NCBI RefSeq assembly: GCF_003837865.1
Contig: NZ_RQIS01000021.1
Span: 32,384-96,383 of the forward strand
Direction of reading: 5' to 3'
From: Paraburkholderia dinghuensis
GTDB lineage: Bacteria; Pseudomonadota; Gammaproteobacteria; Burkholderiales; Burkholderiaceae
DNA: 64,000 nt
The position numbers and the translations under genes were made by a program. Shown piece after piece: positions 34,298 to 43,895 of the stretch. The notes beneath the pieces are model-generated. The model worked only from the letters and a program-made list of their open reading frames with translations, was not told the origin of the DNA and made no database searches. Positions within the stretch are counted from its first letter, which is position 1; each line of letters begins with the position of its first letter.

Positions 34298-35776
34298 TCA
34301 CTGACGAATAACCTTGACACCTCCCGACTTGACCGCTGCCTTTAAAACCGTCCAGTCTGCTTCATTCTGTTCGGCATAGGCGAGCGCGAATCGCTCGATG
34401 GCTTCGTCGAATGCGCCCGACTTTCCGATATACCCACAGAGAAGCCCGGGATCGCCCGCTTTCGCCATCGCATGGGCCAGCGCATGAGCGCAGGAAACCG
34501 CGTATTCGCCGAGATCGTCAACATCGAAGGCGGTGAAGTCGAATGCGCCCTTCATGTCGCGCAGCTGGCGCACGTAAAAGTCATTGCCCGTGTGCCGCAT
34601 CTTCGACCATCCGAGAAAAATATCGCTGGCCGACTGCAGCAGACGCTGCCCGTTCACCACACGCTGGCCGTGATTGGGAAACCGGCTCGGCGGCACGTAA
34701 CCCTCGAGCACGGAAGCTCTTGCCTCCTTCAACTGGAGGAACAAAGGGCACTCTCCATCGGCCATGAAGAGTGCCTGGTAGCAGCGCGTCCCCACCGACC
34801 CGACGCCGACGACGCGAATGGCGACATCCACCAGTTCATAGCGGTCAAAGAGGGCACGCCTGTCGTCCGGTAGCGTGAGCCGGTAGTCGGCGAAGAAACG
34901 CCGGACCATCGCTTCGTACTGTCTATGATCGTGCGGGCTTGCGAGGGGGACGTGATACACCAGCGGCGGCTCATCCTTGATGCGCAGCTTACCGTTGACG
35001 ATCTCGGTCGCGTGCGTCATCACCGATTGGGATGACTGCTGGCGCGCCTTGGTAATGACGGCCAGTTCCTTTCTCTTTTCCTGCTGCGAATCGGCAATAG
35101 CCAGCATGCCGGCTGCCGTGAACTGGTAATACCAGACAGCGAGCGTATCCATCCGGCTGAAGTCGGCGATGCTTTCGCGAAGCGTCTTGCAGAGCCTGCT
35201 TATCACCGCGCGCTGCTCACGCGTCGAGAATCCGCGTTCGCGCGCTTCGATCACGAACGATGCGGCCAGCCTGCGCACATCCCAGTCAAACGGACCGGGC
35301 AGCGTTTCGTCGAAATCGTTGGGTCCGAAAAGCATGCGTCGCTCGGGGCTTGCGAACAGTCCAAAATTCGCCAGGTGAGCATCTCCGCTCAGTTGCACGT
35401 TGACGCCCGAATTCGGCAGTTTCGACAAGTCATAGGCCATTAGCGACGCGGCCCCGCGATAAAACGCGAAGGGACTCGCAACCATGCGTCCGTAGCGAAT
35501 GGGAATCAGCTCGGGCACCCGCCCCACGTTGGACGCGTCGAGCAACGCGAGGGGATCGCGGCCATCTGTCCTGCATTCGGCCAGCTTCGCACGCGGCACC
35601 TTTTTGCGCGCCGCTTTGCCCTGTTCGATGCGCGATGCAAGCGAGCCACGTCCCGCAAACAGGATGGACGGATCTTCGTGTGCCGCCACTGTTCCCGGAT
35701 CGGCCGGTTCCGTAGCAGGTTCGTTGGGCCTCGGTGCGGTGATCCTGGACACGTCTGACTCCCTCTCCCGGTTCAT
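34298..35776 (-). CDS. DUF2252 family protein
   Basis: A 492-residue cytosolic protein of the DUF2252 family, which is distantly related to kinase-like folds. Typical segments: IRYGRMVASPFAFYRGAASLMAYDL, VQLSGDAHLANFGLFASPERRMLFGPNDFDETLPGPFDWDVRRLAASFVI (the conserved GDxHxxNFG and NDFDE motifs), and VGVGSVGTRCYQALFM. The biochemical role is unknown. An ATG at 35776 is used; a TTG two codons earlier is possible. It lies 18 bases after the stop of the SulP gene in the same direction, so they probably form one operon. Confidence 0.85.
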   Translation of the reverse strand: MNRERESDVSRITAPRPNEPATEPADPGTVAAHEDPSILFAGRGSLASRIEQGKAARKKVPRAKLAECRTDGRDPLALLDASNVGRVPELIPIRYGRMVASPFAFYRGAASLMAYDLSKLPNSGVNVQLSGDAHLANFGLFASPERRMLFGPNDFDETLPGPFDWDVRRLAASFVIEARERGFSTREQRAVISRLCKTLRESIADFSRMDTLAVWYYQFTAAGMLAIADSQQEKRKELAVITKARQQSSQSVMTHATEIVNGKLRIKDEPPLVYHVPLASPHDHRQYEAMVRRFFADYRLTLPDDRRALFDRYELVDVAIRVVGVGSVGTRCYQALFMADGECPLFLQLKEARASVLEGYVPPSRFPNHGQRVVNGQRLLQSASDIFLGWSKMRHTGNDFYVRQLRDMKGAFDFTAFDVDDLGEYAVSCAHALAHAMAKAGDPGLLCGYIGKSGAFDEAIERFALAYAEQNEADWTVLKAAVKSGGVKVIRQ

Positions 35777-35794
35777 TGCCAAAAGTGCTTGACG

Positions 35795-37528
35795 TCATTT
35801 CGCGCTTTCGTCGGGCGGCGCCGCGGGCGCGACTGGCGGCAGTTTGCCGAGCGCGTCGATCGCGGCATCGACCGTTGGAAAGATCTCACGATGGATGTCC
35901 GGCCCGCGCAATGCCTTATATCGTTCGAGCTCATGCCGGACACCCGTCGGAAGCGCGACTATGGCAATACGTACACCCCGCTTGTCGAGTTCGTCACCAA
36001 GCTGGATCAGTGTTTTGCATGCCGTGTAATCGATGTTGTTGATTTCCGATGCATCGAGGACCACCCAGCGCAACGGAGGATCTGCGTCGTTGACGAGCTT
36101 CAGCACTTCCTCCGCGAAGCGGCCGGCGTTTGCATAGAACAGGTCCGCTTCGAACCGGTAGGCGACGATGCCTGGAGCCGCGAGCAAATTCGGTTCGACA
36201 CGATGCGGGACCCAGTTGCCGGTAGGGCTGCGTGTGAGCACGCGTGTTCGCAGCCGGTAGCTATGCCGCGCGTGCGCAATCAGCGACAGCACGATGGCGG
36301 CAAGGATGCCGTGCATCACATCGACAAACACGACCACGCACACCGTAAGCAACGCGACGATGAATTCGTCCTTCTGCATGCGAAAAAGTTCGGTCATGCC
36401 CTTCACGTCGATCAGCTTCACGCCGATCATGAACACGATGGCCGACAATACCGGGGCAGGCAGCAGACTCAATGGCTTCGTGAGGAAAAGCAGCACCACC
36501 AGCACGATGACAGCGGTCGTCAGATGGGCGACCTGGGTGCGACCGCCCGCGTCGTCGACCATCTCGGTCTTGGTCGGACTGCCGTTCACGACGAAGGTGC
36601 CGGTGAATGCCGCAGCGGCGTTCGCCGCTGCGAGCCCGATGATGTCGGCATTGTCGTCACCCTTCTCGTTGTAGCGGGCGGCGTACGCGCGTGCCGTCGC
36701 CGCGCTCTGCGCGATGATGACGATGAAGCAGGATGCGGCCGTTGCCAGTACCTGGTCGATCTCGCCGATGTGCAGCGGTGGGAGGAACAACGACGGAAGC
36801 CCGCCCGGTACTGCGCCGGTGACCGCGATGCCACGTCCGGCGAAATTGAACACGCCGCTTGCCACGATGGAACCGATCACGGCGATCAGCGCACCCGGCG
36901 CACGTGGTGCGAGACGCTTGCAACCGATGATCACGGCGAGGACGGCAATCGAAAGTATTGTGGTCGGATAGTTCGCCTCGGCGATGCGCTGGACCACGGA
37001 TGCGGCCTGCATCAACGGGCCATGCCCCTGCTTTGCGATGCCGATCAGCCCGGCCAGCTCGCCGGCTGCGACCTGTACGCCCACGCCGGTAAGAAAACCG
37101 ATCAGGGCGCTGCGAGAAAGAAAGTCGGCCAGAAACCCCAGACGAAAGATCCGCGCAATGACGAGCATCACGGCCACCGTGAGGGCGACGGTACTCGTCA
37201 GGCCGACGTATTCCTTACTGCCCAATGCGGCGACGGTCGTGAGCGTACCGGCAAGAATGGCGGCTGTGGCAGAGTCCGCAGCGACAACCAGTTGACGCGA
37301 TGCACCAATGACGGCGAATGCGAGTAGCGGCAGCAGGATCGTGTAAAGGCCGGTGACAGTGGGCGTGCCGGAGATCTTCGTATAACCCATGACTTCGGGG
37401 ATGCCGAGTGCCGCCAGCGTGATCCCCGCAATGATGTCATGGGGGAGTTGCACGGGATTGACTGGCAAGAGCCCCTGCAGAAATGGCATGTGATGTAGAT
37501 GAGACCCTGCGGATGCCGCTGGCTTCAT
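35795..37528 (-). CDS. SulP-family anion transporter with STAS domain
   Basis: A 577-residue transporter. Residues ~20-430 contain the SulP membrane domain with the N-terminal signature IIAGITLAALGIPEVMGYTKISGTPTVTGLYTILLPLLAFAVIGASRQLVVAADSATAAI, then GLAAANAAAAFTGTFVVNGSPTKTEM. Residues ~455-555 form a cytoplasmic STAS domain (LFYANAGRFAEEVLKLV, WVVLDASEINNIDYTACKTLIQLGDEL). Substrates in the family include sulfate, bicarbonate and dicarboxylates; the present one is unknown. The ATG at 37528 has GGAGGTGACGCC upstream and is preferred to the open frame up to 37711. Confidence 0.93.
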   Translation of the reverse strand: MKPAASAGSHLHHMPFLQGLLPVNPVQLPHDIIAGITLAALGIPEVMGYTKISGTPTVTGLYTILLPLLAFAVIGASRQLVVAADSATAAILAGTLTTVAALGSKEYVGLTSTVALTVAVMLVIARIFRLGFLADFLSRSALIGFLTGVGVQVAAGELAGLIGIAKQGHGPLMQAASVVQRIAEANYPTTILSIAVLAVIIGCKRLAPRAPGALIAVIGSIVASGVFNFAGRGIAVTGAVPGGLPSLFLPPLHIGEIDQVLATAASCFIVIIAQSAATARAYAARYNEKGDDNADIIGLAAANAAAAFTGTFVVNGSPTKTEMVDDAGGRTQVAHLTTAVIVLVVLLFLTKPLSLLPAPVLSAIVFMIGVKLIDVKGMTELFRMQKDEFIVALLTVCVVVFVDVMHGILAAIVLSLIAHARHSYRLRTRVLTRSPTGNWVPHRVEPNLLAAPGIVAYRFEADLFYANAGRFAEEVLKLVNDADPPLRWVVLDASEINNIDYTACKTLIQLGDELDKRGVRIAIVALPTGVRHELERYKALRGPDIHREIFPTVDAAIDALGKLPPVAPAAPPDESAK

Positions 37529-38107
37529 GGCGTCACCTCCATTGGACGGAACGGCACGCGCGACGACGCCATTCCCGGATGCGGATAACCTCGAGGCGAG
37601 GCTCATCGCGACGGAAGATTCACATGATTGCCCCGGATAAACGGCCTGATCGAGACAACGGCGAACCCGGTTCCAGATGGAGACCGTCGTCCTTTTTACG
37701 GGAATAGTCAATAGCCTGGCGCCGGGGGCATACCCCGCAGACGGGCATGGTTCGCAGGTGGTTTCATTTCGTGGTTCTACGTTTTAGACGGGGCCACGAG
37801 TGAGACGTTGTTGAGGTTAGTGATCGTCACAACCAGCGCTGCGTGCTATCCCACCGACAACCGATGCGTTTCGCATCTTCACTTCGTCGTCATGCATCTG
37901 CTTCTTGCGGACAATCCCGGTCACGTCGATTCCCGAAACGATGATGCGCGCGCACCGAAAACGTGATCGCCCATTCGTTCTGACCATTTCGTTCGTCACT
38001 CGTGGCCGCGCGCCACTTCCCGCTCAATGCACTGGCGCGACCGAGCCGACCGATAACGGCATGTAGCCGGTCGCTTGCCTTCGCCTCACCTGTTCGCAGC
38101 AACAGCA
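37529..38107. other. Intergenic region with a possible PAS-domain remnant
   Basis: It contains the SulP upstream region and, at 37817-38107 on the minus strand, a frameshifted stretch that reads like the end of a PAS sensor domain. No intact gene is seen. Confidence 0.4.
37817..38107 (-). pseudogene. Possible PAS-domain fragment (frameshifted)
   Basis: One frame reads GRSRFRCARIIVSGIDVTGIVRKKQ, resembling the C-terminal strand of PAS domains (V-x-G-x-G-I-D-V-T-x-x-x-x). Another frame over the same DNA, from 38108, gives the preceding 72 codons. Together they suggest a decayed piece of a sensor kinase or similar protein. The similarity is short and the call weak. Confidence 0.3.
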
Positions 38108-39040
38108 TTAACTCAAGCCAACGCGCTGGCTATTGCTCGTCAGCTCGACAACGAAGTCAATAAAAGCTCTCGTCTTCGCCGGCACGTGATGGCGCGATGG
38201 GAAGTAGGCGTATAAGGGGTATCGCTCGTCTGCCCATTCGGGAAAGAGATTGATCAATCGGCCTTCTGCAATCAGTGGCTCGGCAACAAGAAGCAGCATC
38301 TGCGCAATCCCGGAACCGTCGACGCATGCGTTGATCAGCGCACTGGGGTCGTTCACCGTGAGGCGGCCCCGCGTGTCCACCACAATGCGCTTTCGCTTGC
38401 GATGGAATTCCCAGGGAAACGGCCTGCCCGTTTCCGGGTTGCGAAATTCAAGGCATTTGTGGCTTCGGCTTTCAAGGTCCTCGGGTTTCGCCGGGCGTCC
38501 CCAACGCGCGACGTACGAGGGCGCCGCGACCGTGACAATGCCGGTATTGAGCAGCTTTCGCGCGATCAGGGTGGATGCTTTGGGCTCGCCGAATCGCACG
38601 GCGAGGTCGAAGCCGTCCATGACGAGATCGCCAAGATTGTCTCGCGCGATGAACTCGATTTCGAGGTCGGGATGGGCATCCATGAATCCATCCAGCTGTC
38701 GACCGATGATGGTCCGGTAGAAGGCGGGATCCAGATTGATTCTCAGCTTGCCGCGCACAGCCGACGCGCCACCTGTCGCGGCAGCGGCCGCTTCTTCCAG
38801 GCCTGCGAGGTGGGGCATGACCTGCTCGTAAAAGCGACGACCCTCTTCCGTCAAGGAGACGGAGCGCGTCGTTCGATTGAATAGCCGGATTTTCAGTCTC
38901 TTTTCCAGCCTCGCGATCGCCCGGCTGACGCCCGGTGGCGACATTTCCAACGCTTCTGAAGCGGCCGCAAACGTCCCCGCATCGACCACTGCGGCGAATA
39001 CGCCAATACCACTGGACAGTTTCTCGCTACTCGATGTCAT
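38108..39040 (-). CDS. LysR-family transcriptional regulator
   Basis: A 310-residue protein. The N-terminal winged HTH (IGVFAAVVDAGTFAAASEALEMSPPGVSRAIARLEKRLKIRLFNRTTRSVSLTEEG) and effector domain are of the CrgA/PA-type LysR subgroup (GKLRINLDPAFYRTIIGRQLDGFMDAHPDLEIEF, DLGDLVMDGFDLAVRFGEP-like). MTSSSEKL at 39040 is taken as start because the family HTH begins there; the frame is open to 39142. It is divergent from the DUF4148 / serine hydrolase / aldo-keto reductase group, which it may regulate. Confidence 0.9.
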   Translation of the reverse strand: MTSSSEKLSSGIGVFAAVVDAGTFAAASEALEMSPPGVSRAIARLEKRLKIRLFNRTTRSVSLTEEGRRFYEQVMPHLAGLEEAAAAATGGASAVRGKLRINLDPAFYRTIIGRQLDGFMDAHPDLEIEFIARDNLGDLVMDGFDLAVRFGEPKASTLIARKLLNTGIVTVAAPSYVARWGRPAKPEDLESRSHKCLEFRNPETGRPFPWEFHRKRKRIVVDTRGRLTVNDPSALINACVDGSGIAQMLLLVAEPLIAEGRLINLFPEWADERYPLYAYFPSRHHVPAKTRAFIDFVVELTSNSQRVGLS

Positions 39041-39263
39041 GGTCGCGGGGGTGAATACGCGCAACGGACTGCAATCGATCCGATGAGGGCCAACACATCG
39101 ACGCCGCACCGTGCCGCCACGTGGGTTACCGATGCACAGCATGCCTCATTGGTGATTCGATGTCACTTATCCGATGCCATCCATGTCATTTAATTTCAAT
39201 CGGCGTTTCTCCAGAATTCACATCACCGAGACATTCCGTCTTGCTGATCGAAAGGAGATTGAC

Positions 39264-39590
39264 ATGAACATCCGTATTCTCATCGTTGCCATCGCGACCG
39301 CGATTTCTCTTCCCGTCGTCGCACATGCGCAGAGTGATGCATCGGGCACGACACGTGCGCAGGTCCGTCAGGAAATCGTGCAACTCGAGCGTGTGGGATA
39401 TCAACCGGCACGCCTCGACAACGCCAATTACCCCGATGACATTCTCGCAGCTGAAGCGCGCATTCGCGCGGCTGGCGGTGCCAATTCGTATGCCGTCAAC
39501 GCCGTAGGCGGCGCAACGGATGGCCACTCCGATTCGGGGATTCGCCTTGTCGCGAGCGGCTCGCAAAGCCAGTTGTTCTCGCATCATTGA
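39264..39590 (+). CDS. DUF4148 family secreted protein
   Basis: A 108-residue protein with a Sec signal peptide (MNIRILIVAIATAISLPVVAHAQ, cleavage after AHA). The mature part has the DUF4148 pattern TRAQVRQEIVQLERVGYQPARLDNANYPDDILAAEARI, found in many Burkholderia periplasmic proteins of unknown role. AAGGAGATTGAC precedes the ATG. It is followed after 44 bp by the serine hydrolase gene. Confidence 0.88.
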   Translation: MNIRILIVAIATAISLPVVAHAQSDASGTTRAQVRQEIVQLERVGYQPARLDNANYPDDILAAEARIRAAGGANSYAVNAVGGATDGHSDSGIRLVASGSQSQLFSHH

Positions 39591-39634
39591 GACTCCGTGA
39601 TGCCACGATTTATTCACCCGTAGAGGAGCACAAA

Positions 39635-40948
39635 ATGACGGTCATTCTGAATCGCCGTCGGCTTCTGAAAGGTGCGCCGAGCCTGCTGGCCGTTGCGACG
39701 CTCGGCGCGTTCGCAAGCCGGAACGCGCAAGCAACGCAGCAAGGTGCACCAGAAGAAGCAGCGCGGGTCCGGCATCCCGCTTACGCGTCGATCGATCAAT
39801 GCCTGCAACGGGCGGTCGACGACGGCACGGTAGCCGGTGTCGTGGCCATGGGTGCCACGCCGCGCGGGCTCGTCTACGAGGGAGCGCGCGGGGTGGCGAA
39901 TGTTCACAATCGTGACGCCATCACCCCCGACACGATCCTCTGGCTTCTGTCGATGACCAAGGCGATTACCGCAACCGCGTGCATGCAACTCGTCGAACAG
40001 GGCAGGCTGCGCCTGGATCAGCCCGCGGGCGAGATCCTGCCGCAGTTGAAGTCGCCTCGTATCCTCGACGGGTTCGACGCTTCGGGGCAGCCGAAGCTGC
40101 GTCCCGCGCGCAATACGATCACGGTGCGTCATCTGCTCACGCATACCTCCGGCTTCACATACAGCATCTGGAGCGGCGAAATCGGTCAGTACGAGAAGGC
40201 GACGGGGATGCCCGACATCGGCTATTCGATGGAAGGCGCATTCGCGGCGCCGATCGAGTTCGAGCCGGGCGAACGCTGGCAGTACGGCATCAGCATGGAC
40301 TGGGTCGGCAAGCTGGTGGAGGCCGTGACCGACCAGTCGCTGGAGGTCTATTTCCGCGAGCACATCTTCACTCCGCTAGGCATGCGCAATACGGGCTTCC
40401 TCATCGGCAGCGCACAGAAAGAGCGCGTCGCAACCATGCACAGACGTCAGGCAGATGGCTCACTGGTGGCCGAGCCGTTCGAGATCAACCAGCGTCCTGA
40501 ATTCTTCATGGGCGGGGGTGGACTGTTCAGCACGCCACGCGACTACATGGCGTTTCTGCAGATGTTATTGAACGGCGGCACGTATCGCGGTGAGCGTGTT
40601 CTGCGCGCCGACACCGTGGCGGCGATGTTCCGCAATCACATCGGCGATCTGCAGGTTACTGAAATGAAGACGGCGCTGCCATCGTGGTCGAACAGCTTCG
40701 ATCAGTTTCCGGGCACCGTGCACAAGTGGGGGCTGTCGTTCGACATCAATACACAACCTGGGCCAAACGGACGCAGCGCGGGCAGCGTGAGTTGGGCGGG
40801 ACTGCTCAACACCTACTACTGGGTGGATCCGGTCAAGCGCGTCACCGGATCGCTCTATACGCAGGTTCTGCCTTTCTACGATGCCCGCGTCGTGGACCTC
40901 TACGGACAGTTTGAGCGCGCGCTTTACGACGGCCTGAAGCGTGCCTGA
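39635..40948 (+). CDS. Serine hydrolase of the beta-lactamase class C family
   Basis: A 437-residue protein. The N-terminus NRRRLLKGAPSLLAVATLGAFASRNAQA looks like an export signal, possibly Tat-type though the twin-Arg motif is not canonical. The catalytic S-x-x-K is in WLLSMTKAITATA; a YGIS segment and a later HKWGLSF triad (corresponding to the KTG box) complete the class C pattern. GGGGGLFSTPRDYMAFLQMLLNGG is typical of esterase or D-aminopeptidase-like members (EstB family). Likely a periplasmic esterase or peptidase; true beta-lactam hydrolysis is not implied. GAGGAG lies seven bases before the ATG. Confidence 0.88.
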   Translation: MTVILNRRRLLKGAPSLLAVATLGAFASRNAQATQQGAPEEAARVRHPAYASIDQCLQRAVDDGTVAGVVAMGATPRGLVYEGARGVANVHNRDAITPDTILWLLSMTKAITATACMQLVEQGRLRLDQPAGEILPQLKSPRILDGFDASGQPKLRPARNTITVRHLLTHTSGFTYSIWSGEIGQYEKATGMPDIGYSMEGAFAAPIEFEPGERWQYGISMDWVGKLVEAVTDQSLEVYFREHIFTPLGMRNTGFLIGSAQKERVATMHRRQADGSLVAEPFEINQRPEFFMGGGGLFSTPRDYMAFLQMLLNGGTYRGERVLRADTVAAMFRNHIGDLQVTEMKTALPSWSNSFDQFPGTVHKWGLSFDINTQPGPNGRSAGSVSWAGLLNTYYWVDPVKRVTGSLYTQVLPFYDARVVDLYGQFERALYDGLKRA

Positions 40949-41146
40949 GCGCCTGACCACCTGGCCGCCGCAACGTCGCAACGCGGCGCGCTCTCTTTTT
41001 TACATGCAAGGACGATGTAGTCGAGCTGAATACGGTTCTTGACGAGATTGTGTCGCGGGCGGTCTGACCGCTACCGGTTGGTCGATGCAGGCAACTGCGC
41101 GTCGATCGACGATTGCATCACACACCGATTCACGAAGGAGTACACG

Positions 41147-42166
41147 ATGGAATACAGCACGCTTGGCAGAACCGGGCTGCGCGTCTCACGGCTGAGCCTT
41201 GGCGCAATGACGTTCGGTGCAGGCTCGGGCATCTGGGGCGACATTGCCGGAGTGGACCGCGATCAGGCCGCCGGGCTCGTCTCGATGGCGGTGGACCGGG
41301 GCGTCAACCTGATCGACACGGCGGACGTCTACTCGCAGGGTCGCTCCGAGGAAGTCGTGGGAGAGGTGCTGGGTGCGCTCGGGCTGGACGAAAGTCGAAT
41401 GCTCGTCGCGACCAAGGTTCGGCTGCGCACCGGCCCTGGCCAGAATGATGTGGGTTTGGGCCGCTCGCATATCATGCGCTCGGTCGAGACCAGCCTGAAG
41501 AGACTTGGCCGCGATCACATCGACCTGCTCCAGTTGCACGACCGCGACGCGCTCGTTCCGCTCGACGAGACGCTTCGTGTGATGGACGACCTCGTCACGC
41601 AGGGCAAGGTCCGTCACATCGGCGTGTGCAATTTCAGTGCAGCCGATCTCGAGCGCGCTTTCGGCATAACGTCCCGCACCGATCGGGTGCGTGTGGCGAG
41701 CAATCAGGTGCACTACTCGCTGACATGCCGTGATGTGGAGCACGAAATCATGTCTGTTGCAGCGGCAAACCATATTGGTCTTATGGTTTGGAGCCCACTG
41801 GCCGGCGGCTACCTGAGCGGCAAGTATGGTCAGAATGGCGAAGCTGGCGGGCGTCGTACGAAGCTCGATTTTCCTCCGGTCGACATCGTCAGGGCCGAGC
41901 CGATCGTCGCCGTCTTGCGTGAAGTGGCTGGCGAACTGGCGGCCATGCCGGCTCAAGTTGCACTGGCCTGGTTACTCGCGCGCGAGCAGATCACTTCGGT
42001 TATCGTCGGAGCCCGCGCGCCCGCACAACTCGCAGCCAACCTGGACGCGCAGAATTTCGCACTAACCGCTGAACAGCTCGCGCGCCTCGATAAGGTCTCC
42101 GGGACACCTGTTCCGTTCCCCCACTGGATGCAGCGCTTCCATGACCGGGACCGGGTTCCCGCTTGA
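41147..42166 (+). CDS. Aldo/keto reductase
   Basis: A 339-residue TIM-barrel oxidoreductase. It starts MEYSTLGRTGLRVSRLSLGAMTFG and carries the catalytic tetrad in its family contexts: Asp and Tyr in NLIDTADVYSQGRSEEVVG, Lys in LVATKVR, His in IDLLQLHDRDALVPL. The NADPH-binding end is SVIVGARAPAQLAANL. Substrate unknown. GAAGGAG precedes the ATG. It lies 198 bp after the serine hydrolase and is terminated by a bidirectional hairpin. Confidence 0.92.
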   Translation: MEYSTLGRTGLRVSRLSLGAMTFGAGSGIWGDIAGVDRDQAAGLVSMAVDRGVNLIDTADVYSQGRSEEVVGEVLGALGLDESRMLVATKVRLRTGPGQNDVGLGRSHIMRSVETSLKRLGRDHIDLLQLHDRDALVPLDETLRVMDDLVTQGKVRHIGVCNFSAADLERAFGITSRTDRVRVASNQVHYSLTCRDVEHEIMSVAAANHIGLMVWSPLAGGYLSGKYGQNGEAGGRRTKLDFPPVDIVRAEPIVAVLREVAGELAAMPAQVALAWLLAREQITSVIVGARAPAQLAANLDAQNFALTAEQLARLDKVSGTPVPFPHWMQRFHDRDRVPA

Positions 42167-42223
42167 TCAACGGGGCGTGGTAGATGTCGAACCGCGAAGC
42201 AGGCGGCGCGTGGCCCGCACCGC

Positions 42224-42261
42224 AAAAGCGAAGCCCGCCGACACCCGGCGGCTTCGCTTTT
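42224..42261. terminator. Bidirectional terminator between the aldo/keto reductase and GST genes
   Basis: AAAAGCGAAGC pairs with GCTTCGCTTTT, extended by CGCCG/CGGCG inside. The A-run and T-run at the two ends let it work for both convergent genes. Confidence 0.85.
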
Positions 42262-42265
42262 CCAC

Positions 42266-42970
42266 TCATCCCCGATGCGGAATATCGAGCGCACGCACAA
42301 CGGCCGGACGCGCGAGGAAAGCGTCGAGCACGCGCGTGACGTGCGGGAAGTCGCGAATCCCGACCAGATCGCCTGCCTCATAGAACCCGACGAGATTACG
42401 CACCCACGGGAACGTCGCCATGTCGGCGATGGTGTAGTGCTCGCCCATGAGCCACGTGCGACCTTCGAGACGGCCGTTCAGCACGCCGAGCAGACGGCGC
42501 GACTCGGCGACATACCGGTCGCGCGGACGCTTGTCCTCGTACTCCTTGCCCGCGAAACGGTGGAAGAAGCCCAACTGGCCGAACATCGGACCGATGCCGC
42601 CCATCTGGAACATGAGCCACTGGATCGTCTCGTAGCGCTCATTGCCTGCGCGCGCGAGGAACTGGCCGCATTTGTCCGCGAGATAAATCAGGATCGCACC
42701 CGATTCGAACAGCGCGAGCGGCTGGTCATCCGGGCCATTGGGATCGAGGATGGCAGGAATCTTATTGTTGGGATTCAGCGAAAGGAATTCGGGCGACATC
42801 TGATCGTTCGCGTCGAAGCGAACGAGATGCGGCTCGTAGGCGAGGCCCGATTCTTCGAGCATCACCGAAACCTTGACGCCGTTCGGCGTAGGCAGTGAAT
42901 AGAGCTGAATGCGCCCGGGATGCTGCGCGGGCCATTTGCGGGTAATGGGAAAAGCGGAGAGATCGTTCAT
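42266..42970 (-). CDS. Glutathione S-transferase, Ure2p/YghU-like
   Basis: A 234-residue protein. An N-terminal thioredoxin-like domain (IQLYSLPTPNGVKVSVMLEESGLAYEPHLVRFDANDQMSPEFLSLNPNNKIPAILDPNG) has the nu-class pattern with LFESGAILIYLADK. The C-terminal helical domain (LMFQMGGIGPMFGQLGFFHRFAGKEYEDKRPRDRYVAESRRLLGVLNGRLEGRTWLMGEHYTIADMATFPWVR) is typical of YfcG/YghU-type disulfide reductases. The ATG at 42970 with AAGGAA upstream is preferred. Confidence 0.92.
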   Translation of the reverse strand: MNDLSAFPITRKWPAQHPGRIQLYSLPTPNGVKVSVMLEESGLAYEPHLVRFDANDQMSPEFLSLNPNNKIPAILDPNGPDDQPLALFESGAILIYLADKCGQFLARAGNERYETIQWLMFQMGGIGPMFGQLGFFHRFAGKEYEDKRPRDRYVAESRRLLGVLNGRLEGRTWLMGEHYTIADMATFPWVRNLVGFYEAGDLVGIRDFPHVTRVLDAFLARPAVVRALDIPHRG

Positions 42971-43100
42971 GCGGGCGGTTCCTTTTACCAGGCGTCGTGT
43001 GTGCGTTTGCAAACACCGCCCAGTTTAGGGGAATCCGCGGGCGGCGTGTTTTGGCCGCCCGCGTCCCTGCGTGCCCTGCGTGAAAATCGCGCGTGCCGCG

Positions 43101-43808
43101 TTACGCCCAGAGGTGCTTGCCGAAGAACGTGAGCGAGCGGTCCCACGCCAGTTGCGCCCAGACCGGGTCGTACTGCGTCGCGGCGATGCGGTCCGGACCG
43201 ACGGCGTCTTCATTGGCGAACGCGTGGTGCGCGAGATAGCGGTGGAATTCGACGTTCACGTTGGCGTCGCGCAGCTTCTTTTCGAGCGCGTCCACGGCTT
43301 CGGGCTTGAAGAACTGGTCCTGCATGCCCCAGTGGCCGAGCACGGGCGCCGTGATCTTCGTGGCGTCGATGTATTCGAGCGGCGGCAGGCCGTACCACGT
43401 CACCACTGCGGAAAGCGCGGGAGTCATGCCTGCGGCGAGCAGCGTCAGCGCGCCGCCCATGCAGAAGCCCGTCAAACCGACGCGGTCGGTCAGCGTCTTC
43501 AGGTAATCGACGGCGCCGCGCACGTCCTGCGAAGCGGCATCCGCGAAGTCGAGCCCCTGCATCAGGTGGTTCGCTTCCTCTTCCTCGACCGTGGCCTTGC
43601 CGCGATAGAGATCGGGGACGAGCGCCACATAGCCCGACTGTGCGAGGCGGTCGGCCACGCCGCGGATCTGGTCGTTCAATCCCCACCATTCCTGGATCAC
43701 GACGATGGCGGGTGCGCCGTCGACCTTCTCAGGCTTCGCGAGATACCCCTGCAGCGCCTGGCCGTCGGGGCGGTTAAAGGTGATCATGGATCCTGCGTGC
43801 TGTTTCAT
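43101..43808 (-). CDS. Dienelactone hydrolase family protein
   Basis: A 235-residue alpha/beta-hydrolase. The nucleophile is Cys in VGLTGFCMGGALTLLA. The Glu-containing segment IVVIQEWWGLNDQIRGVADRLAQSGYVALVPDLYRG is typical, with catalytic Asp and His in GMQDQFF and YLAHHAFAN. It may act on dienelactones in aromatic catabolism, but many homologues are general esterases. An AAAGGA sits directly before an ATG at 43817 but nine bases before the ATG at 43808, so the latter is the more likely start. Confidence 0.88.
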   Translation of the reverse strand: MKQHAGSMITFNRPDGQALQGYLAKPEKVDGAPAIVVIQEWWGLNDQIRGVADRLAQSGYVALVPDLYRGKATVEEEEANHLMQGLDFADAASQDVRGAVDYLKTLTDRVGLTGFCMGGALTLLAAGMTPALSAVVTWYGLPPLEYIDATKITAPVLGHWGMQDQFFKPEAVDALEKKLRDANVNVEFHRYLAHHAFANEDAVGPDRIAATQYDPVWAQLAWDRSLTFFGKHLWA

Positions 43809-43895
43809 GGTGCTCATTCCTTTCTGTGCGGAACCTGAATTGGGCGGAAGCCGTAGCATAGCGCCTGCGCGTCCGCAACGCCTGAGGCGTGCGCG

